The notes under the pieces were generated by a model, which was not told the DNA's origin, did no database searches, and saw only the letters and a program-made list of their open reading frames with translations. A program made the translations under genes and the position numbers. 64,000 nucleotides of DNA from Amoebophrya sp. A120. Taxonomy: Eukaryota; Sar; Dinophyceae; Syndiniales; Amoebophryaceae. The DNA is taken from assembly GCA_905178155.1 (NCBI GenBank), contig CAJINV010000003.1, positions 11,582,733-11,646,732 on the forward strand. The letters run 5' to 3'. Shown here piece after piece: positions 23,596-33,848 of this stretch (position 1 is its first letter; each line of letters opens with the position of its first letter).

Positions 23596-24537
23596 TTGAA
23601 CTCCCCTCCGTCATTGCCATCCTACGGAGTAGCAGAAGCATCAGGCTCGAAAAATACTTCTGCGTAGACAATGTCGCCATCGTAGTCGGACGTGATCTCC
23701 TTTTTCTGTCGGTGTCAGCGTGTGGAAGATCTGGTAGATCTGCACTTCTAGCAGCATCTACGCCACCAGATCGGCTGGCAGCCCCAGCCGCTGGTGTCTT
23801 CCTGCATTTTCTTCGCTTCTGTTATTCTCGGTACCAAGCACCAAAGAAATATCTCCGATCCTGTTGTTCCCGCGGTCGCGCCGGAAGAAAACATGGAAAC
23901 AAACAAGACGTGTACAGATGTGAATTCGACTATCTATGTACAACTACTTCATCGAGCAAACAAGCTTATAAGCTTTGACCAGACGAGAAGAGCATGTGCC
24001 TTGGCAATCTTCCAATCTGGCTCTGCTTCGATATTTTCAGTGATCCACTTTCTGAACGATCTTTTTGCTGATGGTTTTGTCGGCTCTAGTCTAGAGTTAT
24101 CCAAACGAACCGGAACCGGATCTGACCACTCTTCTTGTTGCCTCGTTGTCGTTACGTGATCAGAATGAGGATCGACTATAATGGTCAACCTTCAGATTCA
24201 GATTATTAATTTTGTGACATCGTCAATACCCACGCTTTCGGATCGAACTTTCAGAAAGACCACGAAACTCTGCTCCTTGCTTTGGGGCAAGTAAGAACAT
24301 AGTTGGCGGCAAAAAAGTCGGGACGAAAAAACTCCGCGCACCTTCGTTGTTTTCCGGTTCATAGGTCGTATGATCAAACCATGATCATTCCTTGAGCGGA
24401 GGGCCATGCTAAGTACAATCACATATCTTTTTATGGTTTATTCAACAATCCTACATTAGACATTCTCCATATCCTATTCCTCATTCGGTGGAAGTTTGTA
24501 CAAAAGTGGAGGGCACTGCAATCATCGCGAGGCTTCC
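23596..24537. other. Intergenic, no gene recognised
   Basis: Short frames only. This interval probably contains the promoter of the gene to its left and the 3' flank of the small gene at 24538-25515. Confidence 0.4.
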
Positions 24538-25515
24538 TCAAGCACTACCAGTTACACTGATAGCCTTCTCCTTCGCATTTCGTTCAAACATGTGCTTAGC
24601 TTTTTGAAAGTTGTGATAGGCATCAAGGGTCTTCAGCTGTTCATCAGAAAGATCGTCGATCCTTTTCTTTAGTTTAGTAAATCGTAATTGTTTTTTTTTA
24701 CTTGAAACTCCACGGCGTCCAAATATTGCTGTTCGTTCGGGTCTAATGGCAAGCCTAGGCGCAATTTTCGCGCAATTTCCACCTCTAGCAAAATTTCATT
24801 GAAAAATTTACTTTTCTTTAGTGAAGATTGCTTACGCAAACTAGGGCTGTTCCTGTTGCTACCTGGATTTATGTCCTCCTCCACTTCCGCCTTCTCGTCC
24901 GCCACAGTCTCATCTTTCCCGGTCTTCGCAATCAGTTCCTTCTCCGAAACGAACGTCTGTTTGTTGTTGCGTTTTTCGCGTATCAAGCATCACTCGGAGT
25001 CAACAAGAACAACATGTACCGGAACAATAAACAAGGTACAGCCATAATAGCAACTCATCTACTGGCATAAACAAAGATGAATGAAAGCGGCGCATTTGTT
25101 CAGTACCGAGCCGTCCGCTTGCACCACATCGCTCACCGGAATGCCCGTACTACTGTCGTCCTCATCCTTGATGGGGGGGATGTTCTGTGCACCCCGTCAA
25201 TTATCGTACGCATTGACGCACCAACCTGTAGTTTTCACTTTTTGTTTTGGATTCGCGTCCACACGCGTTTGTTTCTCTTTTGAAATTGAAACGAAACGCA
25301 AATGTAGATCTAAATTGTAATCGCTATCCTTCCCTGCATAACTTTTCGCATGTACAACGAACAGTAGGCATATCCTGAACGAACTAGTACACGATGTTAT
25401 TTGAACTGAAAAAAATTATACTCAAATGATCCTCCCCCGGAAAGGTTAGCGGCAGTGCCAGCAACTGCGCAGAGATAACCAGGCGCTTCCCGTACTTCGA
25501 CTTGATACGCGGCAT
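24538..25515 (-). CDS. Small charged protein, unknown function
   Basis: The proposed start MPRIKSKYGKRLVISAQ (25515) opens a short basic exon. A middle exon (NIPPIKDEDDSSTGIP) lies near 25130-25190. The next exon opens after AAACAG near 24963 with TFVSEKELIAKTGKDE and runs through LRLGLPLDPNEQQYLDAVEFQ to a GTAAAA donor near 24700. The last exon opens after CTAAAG with KKRIDDLSDEQLKTLDAYHN and ends KAISVTGSA and a stop (24538-24540). The last two exons are lysine/glutamate-rich and probably helical. No family is recognised. The first two exons are less certain than the last two. Confidence 0.5.
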
Positions 25516-26519
25516 CTTGGCAGTTTCCGCCTACCGCTCAGCGTTGCAGCGAACAGAATGGAAGCATTGCTTGGCAGTGGCAGTGGCGTAAAAAAAAGTC
25601 TACGACATATCAATCTATTGAGATGTTGTTTTGACATTTAATCGCGTCAGGATTTTTCAGACAACACGTTCCACGACCCCGGACGACGATTTTCCTTCCC
25701 GTCTCGAAGTTGCTCTACGAACCTCTCTGTTATTTACCTACGGCTCTCGCGCCACACAACTTACGCGGCCCACGTCACAATTTATTATCTTCACGTTCAC
25801 GACCAGAAACGACAGTTTGAATGATACTACTGTTTGTTACGTATACCTTTTTTCCTGTTCTTTTGGTGTTCGTGCGTTTGCCCCTAACGAATGTCACTTG
25901 CAGTGAGTCATTATGCATGTTGGTGTACGAAGAACCATTCCAGAGCAGCATCTTCACGGTACTTAAGACAGAACACAGCGGGGCGGGCGGGCCCAAGCAA
26001 TCTACAAACACCAGATAAATGCAGTGCTTCGCCATTCTTTCTCTTTTCTACCCTCGTCCGCAGCAGAAGCAATAGACATATCGGCAGTATGTCGAAGTCG
26101 ATGCGCAATCCAAGCTGCAATAAAATTTTCGTATCCAACCATTGACTCACAATTCCATCTTCTGAAATGCCATATTTGGTTTGCGCAGTCGTGCCTCGCG
26201 CGCGTCACAACTTTTTCAAGCAGGTTCTTCCTGTTTCGCGCACATACGACCTCAAGCCAGTCGCTACGATGGATCGGGAAAGTAATGACGACTGCGTTGA
26301 TTTCACCATCTTCTTTCCTCTTCCGCACACTACTACGTACTTACACCGCCACAACCAATTCGTTGGTTCTGGGCGAGGACTTCTTCAACCTCTCCTTCTA
26401 CACGGAAGCACCCCGAAAACACCGCGGAAAGCGAAATAAAACCAATCCTGTTGCATAATTATCCACAGTCGTACAAATAAAACGTGTCGTCGTACTCTTT
26501 AGACGTGCTGGTCCTGACC
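25516..26519. other. Intergenic, no gene recognised
   Basis: There are overlapping short frames on both strands with no domain and no introner ends. Nothing supportable beyond likely flanking sequence. Confidence 0.4.
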
Positions 26520-26765
26520 TTAGCGAGCCATTCTATCTTTGCCTGTGCGATCCTGCAGCAGGTGGGAAGTGGTTGTTGTTCTTGCTGGTTCCACTTCAGG
26601 AGTTGATGCTCCGTGGACCTGGATGCCACCACCATCCGCGGTGAAACTTTTCACTGAACATTCCTCGATTGCTCGGTCTGTCGATCGGTCAGGGTCTTCA
26701 ACCGCTTGTGCTGCTGCTGTGGAAACAAAGACCCGAATGGTCAGCAGGACAAGAACCTGGGACAA
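26520..26765 (-). CDS. Possible small secreted protein
   Basis: An 81-codon frame begins MSQVLVLLTIRVFVSTAAAQA, which resembles a cleavable signal peptide. It continues as a hydrophilic Ser/Thr/Glu-rich segment to a stop. It lies on the minus strand 209 bases downstream of APC11, consistent with the co-oriented gene run. No family is recognised and the frame is short enough to be chance. Confidence 0.25.
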   Translation of the reverse strand: MSQVLVLLTIRVFVSTAAAQAVEDPDRSTDRAIEECSVKSFTADGGGIQVHGASTPEVEPARTTTTSHLLQDRTGKDRMAR

Positions 26766-26973
26766 TTACACAGTCGCAACCGATTTGCAGGAGGGGCCTC
26801 AACACAGCGACTTTATGCGTCCTCCCGATTCGTGACGTCCACATCGCGAGCGCCTCGCCGCCGCCACGACCGGTTGCAATGAATCACGCAGAATTTGGAG
26901 ACGAAAAAACTGGACCACTGCAATCAAGTGCAAGCTGTGCCGCAAGTCCCAGTCGTCCATGCTGTCGTCCTGC

Positions 26974-27565
26974 TCATTGACTCTTGAACTTCCACTCGCG
27001 CCGGCACATGGGGCAGTGCTTTTGCTCTTTCTGCAGCCACTTCACGATGCAGTGAATGTGGAAGTGGTGGGAGCACTCGCCCCATACTATAGTAAGGAAA
27101 AATGATCCCCCCTCCCCATATCGAAAAGGAAGCCACAGAAAATTTCCAGTGCTGATTTGTGGCCACAAATCTTCTTTGTCTTGCAAGAAGGCAACTCCCC
27201 GTAGGCTGCGCCGCATTATGCGGGCGGTTTGTGATGCTGTTGGGCCTAGTACAGCGTGGATATTTGTAATGCTGGCCGCCTATGTCAAAACCTCGCTGCC
27301 CAGGGTTGGCATATGTCTACTGCAGTCCGCTACTGCAAGACAAATCTGATTTGTGTACGCAAATCCAGCATCACTAATTCCCTTTTCGATATGGGGAGGG
27401 GGAATTTTTCCTTTTGGTACACACCGGCGGGCAGTCGTCTCCGGGGCGCTTGCAGTCCGGGCAACAGGCGTCGAAGGGCATGTGGCAGATCGAGCACACG
27501 TCCTCGTTCGGAATGTTCCAGTGCCAGCTCGCGACCGGCTGGTAAGAGAGGTATTTGACCTTCAT
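26974..27565 (-). CDS. APC11: Anaphase-promoting complex subunit 11 (RING-H2)
   Basis: APC11 is the RING subunit of the anaphase-promoting complex/cyclosome, which with APC2 recruits the E2 and ubiquitylates mitotic regulators. The start MKVKYLSYQPVASWHW (27565) matches the conserved N-terminus, with Trp residues near 14 and 16. Zinc ligands are visible: Cys24 and Cys27, the CCPDC cluster (34-38), Cys45, Cys52, the SHHFHIHC histidines and Cys60, and HCPMC (72-75), followed by REWKFKSQ and a stop. The coding sequence is split within the Trp codon of VWGECSH by an introner at 27088-27419. Excising it gives exactly 84 residues, the length of human APC11. Everything diagnostic of the family is intact. 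Confidence 0.95.
27088..27419. mobile_element. Introner, AAGGAAAAATTCCCCC family, in APC11
   Basis: The left end reads TATAGTAAGGAAAAATGATC and then CCCCCTCCCCATATCGAAAAG. The right end is the near-perfect inverted match, closing CCTTTTGGTA. The flanking repeats CATAC and CACAC differ by one base. The interior (CTTTGTCTTGCAAGAAGGCA, GCGGTTTGTGATGCTG) is shared with the 4-kb element at 58176-62243. No shift of the boundary gives GT..AG ends. Length is 332 bp. Confidence 0.95.
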
Positions 27566-28885
27566 GATCTTTCTTTATCGAAATAAATTTTTGACTTGAG
27601 TTGAAATGTCCGAGAACTTTGCGACCACTTCTCCTGTGCAGATCTTGAATTATTAGCAACGGAATAAATATGATCTTAAGGTGCAGGTCCTGTGAGTCGG
27701 CACGTCGGCCGGCATCTCTACCTGCTGCAAAAAGTATGTTCACAAAAACGGTTTCGGCCGTCAGGTGGAGGCGAAGCTGACTCCAGCCGCGCGCAACGAG
27801 AAGAAGTCACGACGATTGATTCAGTAAGTATGCAGAGAAGCGTGAACAGCCCATCATATCAATCTGTCCACCACAGCATACATCGCGGAACAGGAGGCCC
27901 TGTGCCGAGAGGCAACATCCCCTGTGAGTGATCCCGGGAAATAAAGACTCTCGGTGCTCCGACGGAAACAAAACACCGAGCCACCTGCGGAGCACCAAAA
28001 CCCAAACCCAACACGGGCGCTCCGCTCCGACGGAGGGTCTGCAGCTTACTTAACCCGGCTGCGGGAACGCCGCACCAAACACCATCGCGGGGGCGAAAGG
28101 GAGAACAGACGCGCCCACGCCAATCCCGTTCCAACTACGCGAACCGTGGCGCCCGGAAAGTGAACGGCTCCCCTCCTTCCGCTCTTTTCTTGTTCTCGCC
28201 GTGAAGTAAGTAACAACTGCACCCTATGTATAGAGTATCAAGTGGAACATCACGACTTCTACAACCCGGTGCATCCTCAACTTATGTTGAGAGCAGCTCC
28301 CGTGGTGTAACTGCACACCACTTCCAAAAATCGTTATACGAAAAAATGTGTCGCGAGCAAAACTAAATTTGTTTGTGTGAAGACAAAGAGCTTCTTTCTT
28401 TTGTGCTTTCCGTCATCGAGATGAAGATTCAAGATCTTTAAATAAAGTTTATCACGAATAAGAAGTAATTACTATCTTGTTCTTCTTCAACTCCAACTAA
28501 ACTACGACAAGGCGAATAAGATAAAAGTGTTCGTTTCTAGGCAACAGGGCTTGTATGACAACGGAAAAATAAAATGATGTTTGGTCTTGGGGCGAGAAAT
28601 ACGTGCGAGCAGAGGACCCAATGGAAAGCGTACAATTGCCGAGCCGAGATTCGCAACAGTGTAGTTGCGACGCAAAAGGATGCTGCTGGTGGTTGCTTAC
28701 GACTAAGTACTAAAATACGGTCATCAGGAAAAGGATTACTGCCGTTTGAATGCGTGGCGTGAGCGAGGCTTAGAATAAGTAAATTCTTCTTATCGGCTCC
28801 AAAAATCCTGCTCCCCTGCACCTGTTTCGATTTCGTTTTCATCGTCCACTACGAAAATAAAATGGTCGTCCCTCCCTGCATTTCC
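27566..28885. other. Intergenic between APC11 and the kinase gene
   Basis: No coding exon could be supported. A moderately GC-rich stretch (27940-28170) has open frames in several phases but no domain. It probably holds the APC11 promoter and the kinase 3' untranslated region. Confidence 0.4.
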
Positions 28886-31714
28886 TCACTGATCTTCTGG
28901 CAGCGCCTGACGGAAAAAAGGCTCTCCCAAGAGCATTTGCGCGGTGGGCCGGTAGGTCGGGTCCAGAGTCAACGCCCGGCGCAGAAATTGGACAAAGAAC
29001 CGATGGTCTTCATCGTCTAAAATTGTGTCTTCCAGAGTGTTCAGAGGGTCCGGCTTGCAGTCCTTCACATACCGGCACGCTTTCAACGTTTTCTCCGGGG
29101 TCCCGCTGCCTTCAGGATCCTGAAGTATGAAATTCGCACAAGCATGCTCGTACGGGTCGTGCAGAAAGTGCTTGTCCACAATCTCCTTCATCCCGCGGTT
29201 CAGAAACTCAGTCGAAAACGGCCCGCAACAAACTTGGTGCTGCATCAGGTGCTCGCGGTAGTAGTCCTTGTCATTCTGGAAAAGCTGATCCCCAGAGTAC
29301 CTGAATTGGGAATTGGGATTGTGTTGTCGAGCAAGATACTTATATAAGATTTGGAGTTCCAAAAGTCCGTGAAGATGAAGTTGTCGGTGAGCGCAGCGGA
29401 GCGCGTCTACTACTTTTGGAAACAAACACAGTCACAGAGTCTTTGTCTTCAAGCTCCTGCATGCATTAACAACGAACTATTTTGTACATTTCGCATGCGA
29501 TAGCGCCGACCGCGAAGACATCCACTGCATAATTCCATTTTGCCGCGATCAGGATTTCGGGACTGCGGTACTGCCGGGTCGCGATTATCATGGGTTTGGT
29601 GTCGTAGTCCTCGTCTGTCTCTCCTGGTCCCGGGAAAAACTCAGTGGCCCCAAAATCGATAATCTTCACCCGATAGTTGCCGCTTACGCAGTAGTAATTC
29701 CCGTCCGGCCAGGCCAGCGGGGACCCGTCTTCTCGCGTGACTTCGGGGTTCTCGGGCTTCGGCCCGTATCGCCGATGCTCGCGGCACCGCCGGGGCGGGA
29801 GCCGGGACTTCACTTCGCAAATCTCAAACATGATGTTCTCCGGCTTCATGTCCGTGTGGGCGCAACGACACTGTTTTATTTTGGACAATTGCAATATTCA
29901 CGTGGCGTCCTCTTTTACCTTTTCTTTGTCAATTTTCCTGCTGATTCTCATACATCAAGCACTGTCTTGTAATCAGATGATCGTCATCTCGTGATACCAA
30001 TCATGAATCTTCACGATATTCGCGATTCGCAAGCTCAAAGAGATTATACGGCTGTGGTGGGTCTGCATCTACCAGGTCGTGAACATATAAAAGAAACTGC
30101 CGTTACCGCAACAACTATCTAGATCTTTCTAAAATGCGCATCATCGATATAGCATCATGAGAGTCGCAAAAGAAATACGTCCTTCAAGAAGCTCAATCCC
30201 TTGAGCACATCCAACATGACTCTTTGAATGTCAGTCAGGTAGAAGCCCCGGAACCGGTTGGAGCTGAGCAGCTCGTATAGGCTCATGCCCAGGCGCTCAA
30301 ACACCATGACGTGGCGGATCCCTTCGGAAAACTGGTTGTCATCAAAGTGCTGGACCAGCCGCGCCAGGCGGTGTTTCCCGCAATCGTTGATATCGGGCAA
30401 CTTTAGGCCCTCCCACTGTATGTGCGTCAAGTGACTCGCCTCTACGATCGCCTCGTCACGTTCCCGTTTCCCTACCCGGATCACCTTGGCCGCGTACCAG
30501 GTGTTCCGCTGTATGTTGTTCGCGGCGGGCAGTTTCTCCCCGACGTACTTGACCGTGACCACCCGACCCCACGTACCGTCCCCGAGGTGCTTCCCCACCT
30601 GCCACTCCTTGGACAGGCCAATGTGCGTGTTCTTCTTGTAGTCAAAGTGCTCCAGCGCCTGGTCCTGCAGAATCCCGGCCGTGGGGTGGGTCAGCGCCTT
30701 TCCGCACTCGACCCCGTCCTCCAACTCCTGCGCCTCACTTCTCCGGTCGAACCCGTAGGCCTTCGGCTTCTCGAGGGTGATGTTCAGGTTGTTGTAGATC
30801 AACTCCGCGATGGCCTGCTCCGAGCTGGACGACTCACTTTCCTCCTGCTCGTCGTTGGGACGATTTGCTGTTCCGTTTCGCCCATTATTCCCTCTCAAGT
30901 TTGCGCTATTTCTAATATCATTCTTCGGATTTCCACCACCACCAGCTGTTGCCCCCGCCCCGGCTCCTCCGCGTCTAGAATTTTGCGCGCCCCCGCCCGC
31001 CTCGTTTGCGCTGCTTGCAGCGGTGGTTTTCGTCCCCGCGCGACTCGGAGCAGCGGGGGCGGGCTGCATCCCTGGATACAGTCGGCCGTTCTTCCCCGGC
31101 CGACGGATATTGCGATACACTTTGTTGACGTCGTCCGTTCGCTGCGCGTTTTCCTCCGTCGTCTGCTGGCTTTTGTTGGGCTTGGGGTTCTTCGACAATT
31201 GCTGAGCCGTTCTTTTCATCCACGCCGACCCAAACGGCCTGTTTGGATCGTTTTGGTGATTGGTTTTTGATGCTGGTGGCGCCTTAGAGCCTGTTCGTGT
31301 CGAAGTGGCCGCTGCTCCGTTCTTATTGTTTCTATTGTTGTCTCTTTTTTTAGAGGCATTAGCATCGCCTCCTGTTTTGTTATTTTTGTTATTTCGCCTC
31401 GTCCGCGCGTTAGTATTGTTGTAGCTATTTTTATTCATCTCTCCACCCCCGGCTGTATTGTCACCGCCGGCGCCCCCTCGGTCACCTACGGGGGACCGGC
31501 TCCGGGATTGGCCGCGGGACACTGACCCATGATCGGACCCAGACGCCGGGGACCTCTGCCGCTCGCTGCTTGAACCTCGGGAGTGGTCTCGGCCGCCTGC
31601 AAAAATGATCACGTTTTGGAAAGAATGTGAAGAATAGGCGGATCAGACTGCTCCTCCCGCGCCGTCTATATTTAGTTTCGTACGCCCAGCAAGCTTGTCG
31701 TAGGTCTTCGGCAT
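28886..31714 (-). CDS. CLK/LAMMER-like dual-specificity protein kinase
   Basis: CLK kinases phosphorylate SR splicing factors in the nucleus. A small first exon, MPKTYDKLAG (31714), joins by GT..AG to an Arg/Ser-rich exon (RGRDHSRGSSSERQ), then an Asn/Gly-rich linker and the kinase domain. Visible are the P-loop GDGTWGRVV, the catalytic lysine AAKVIR, the hinge FERLGMSLYELL, and the LAMMER-type catalytic loop HTDMKPENIMF, after a GT..AG intron that ends AAAACAG. Then come DFGATEF, ATRQYRSPEIL and the partly conserved family motif REHLMQHQVCCGPF where most members read EHLAMMERILG. The domain ends RPTAQMLLGEPFFRQ. The intron at about 29310-29470 has a clear ATTCAG acceptor but an unclear donor. 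The RS-like N-terminus fits a nuclear-speckle kinase. Identity is secure; the exact subfamily is less so. Confidence 0.88.
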
Positions 31715-31790
31715 TTTTTCAACAACGAATAGAGAGTTTTGACAATCCGCCCATCATCAACATGCATCCAAAAATATACTCCTCCACTAC

Positions 31791-33848
31791 TTAGTAAGTA
31801 CCCCCTCCCATATTGCCCCATTGCCATGGTTGATAGTCTTGTCTCCGGACGTTTCTGTAGCCCCGGTCGCGGATTGGAGTCGCAGACCTTTTTCGTCCCA
31901 TTTTTCTCACGGGCGGGAAGGGATCCTTTTGCCTCTGGTTGATGTTGCGGTTGTTCATTTGCTGCAGCCGCCCGCCTATTGTATTGCCGTTATTTGTTCC
32001 ATACGGGCCACGGAAGGCATTGCCATTTGGGTTGTTATTCTTGGTGTAAAAACCTCCACCTCTGTTGGTTCCAACACCGCCACCTCCTGTGTTGCCACCG
32101 AAGTTGTGCTGACCTATGCCGCTGTTTGCTCGCCCTCTTGACGGTGAGTTAATACCGTTGCCCCCTCTCCTGCCGCGTTGTGTGTTGTCCAAAGGAAAAA
32201 CAGGCGAGTCAAGCGCCTCTTGAACGAACTTACAGTACAACTGGAGCTCAGTCGTGGTACAAACTATTTGTATTTTACTTGTTGATCAACACAAGATTTT
32301 CAAAACGGAAACCGTATCAACGAGAAGTGTCTTAATCGAAAGATTCGTTTTGTTTCCATTCCTTGATGAATTTTGAATAAGCAAAACTACAGTGTTGAAA
32401 AAGGAACGAACCATGCCTCCTGCAAGCAACAATGCATCATGCATCCAATAGTCAATCACTCCAAGTAGAAAATCGAGCTCTTGACCAAAAGCCAGCAGGC
32501 CTCGCAAGAACCTGTGCCTTCTCTTGCATACGGTGGTGGAGACTTCGATGAATTATAATGCTGGCCCCCTCCACCTCCTCGCGGCCCACTGCTGCTTCTG
32601 CCTCTCCTCCTTTGGTCGCCATTTTGGCCTCCACCGCGTTGTCGTGGACCGCTCGGCGTGAAACTAATGCATTGCAAGTATCTCTAGGTCTGGAAGGATG
32701 CAAGACTTCTCAGGCTGGGCTCGCATCCGTAGAGAGACGTACCCCTCCTACTACATGTAGTTGTGAAAAAATACTACCGTTGCTACTTTTTTATGCGAAA
32801 CATTCACTCGCATCACAACTTTCCAGACCCAGACACATTTTCCATGTGCATAAAACTTCGCTGGCGGCGATTGTTGTTGTTTCCACCTCCTCCTCCGAAT
32901 CGGTCGTAGTCCCGAGACCGATCCCGCGGCGACCTCTGCCGCGGTGGGGGCGACCGCGACCTGCCGCGAGGACTGCGGTCATTATTTCGGTTGTTTCCAC
33001 CCCCGCGGCCGTGGTTGATGTCCTGGTTGCGATCCCGCGACCGATAATTATTGTCTCTGTTGCGGTCCCCGCGGGTATCGCAAAAAAAAAAACTGCACGT
33101 ACTTACTACTTCTGGCTCAGCTTACTACTTCAGCATAATATGTTGTAGCAACACCGATTCTTGTCATTGTGGTTGCGCAGGTATGACCAAGAAAGAACGT
33201 CGCGCAAGGTGGAACGTTCTTTGTTCCACACTGCGTAAAACTAAAACTCCCGAAAGCAAGTGAAACAAAAATCAGCGCTGCGCTTCTGGTATAGATCATA
33301 GGCGTTGCTGCAATTCTAGAATAATTTGTAGTCCGTTGAGACGCGGAACGAGCACGAGCTTGCAGTTGTGCATGGCAAACAGGAAGTGCTGAAAGCCAAG
33401 GCGATACAGTTTTTTTCATGAAATAGCGAGGAGAGCTGCTGCTTCTTCTTCGAGCATTGTTGTTTTGCCCGCGGCGAAGGTTCCCACTGCCGGCTCCTGA
33501 AGAAAAAATTGGCAAATTTGCCGAAATGTATGTTGTCTTTGAATGACTGTTGTAACTAAGAGTATGTAAGGCTAAGATCGCTTGCGAGGGCGCGACAGAA
33601 TAAGAAGGTGCAACGAAGTACGACTAATCAAGGCGAAGTGTAGCGCAGTAGAGAAGGCTGCTTTTCAAGAAAACGCAACTACGACTACCGACGTCGAAAG
33701 CGCGCACACTATCAAAAAAGGAATGCGTCGATGAGTTGTTAGTACGTCCTCTGCCGGCGGTGTGGTCGTCTCTCCTCCTGCCGCCCCCTCGAGCGATGTT
33801 GTGTTCCCCCTCGTAGAGGAACAAGTGGGCGGATTGCTGAGGCTGCAT
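31791..33848 (-). CDS. RGG/RS-rich probable RNA-binding protein
   Basis: The start MQPQQSAHLFLYEGEHN (33848) leads into RGGGRRRDD, with a GT donor at GGAC|GTACTA that joins in frame to AGSGNLRRGQNNNARRRSSSS. The next exon (32857 to about 33070) is an RS domain (RSRDRN, SPRGRSRSPPRQRSPRDRSR) with Gly/Asn runs. It joins across the introner at 32665-32851 to FTPSGPRQRGGGQNGDQRRR. The last exon ends in Gly/Asn-rich sequence, RDRGYRNVRRQDYQPWQWGN and a stop (31791). No RRM or zinc finger is visible, so the RNA-binding role rests on RGG and RS composition only. The introns at about 33075-33398 and 32230-32510 have uncertain ends. Confidence 0.65.
32665..32851. mobile_element. Introner, TGCATTGCAA subtype, in the RGG/RS gene
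   Basis: The left end TAATGCATTGCAAGTAT is followed by TAGGTCTGGAAGG. The right end is TTTCCAGACCCAGACACATTTTCC in outline and finishes GTGCAT. Flanking repeats are GAAAC and AAAAC. At 187 bp it is among the shortest. Removal fuses RRQRSF to TPSGPRQRG in frame. Terminal divergence suggests an older insertion. Confidence 0.85.

Noticed and set aside
33076-33398. Possible further introner in the RGG/RS gene (TATCGC ... GCGATA)
   Set aside because: Removal would keep the frame, but the inverted repeat is only six bases and the flanks do not match. Chance cannot be excluded.
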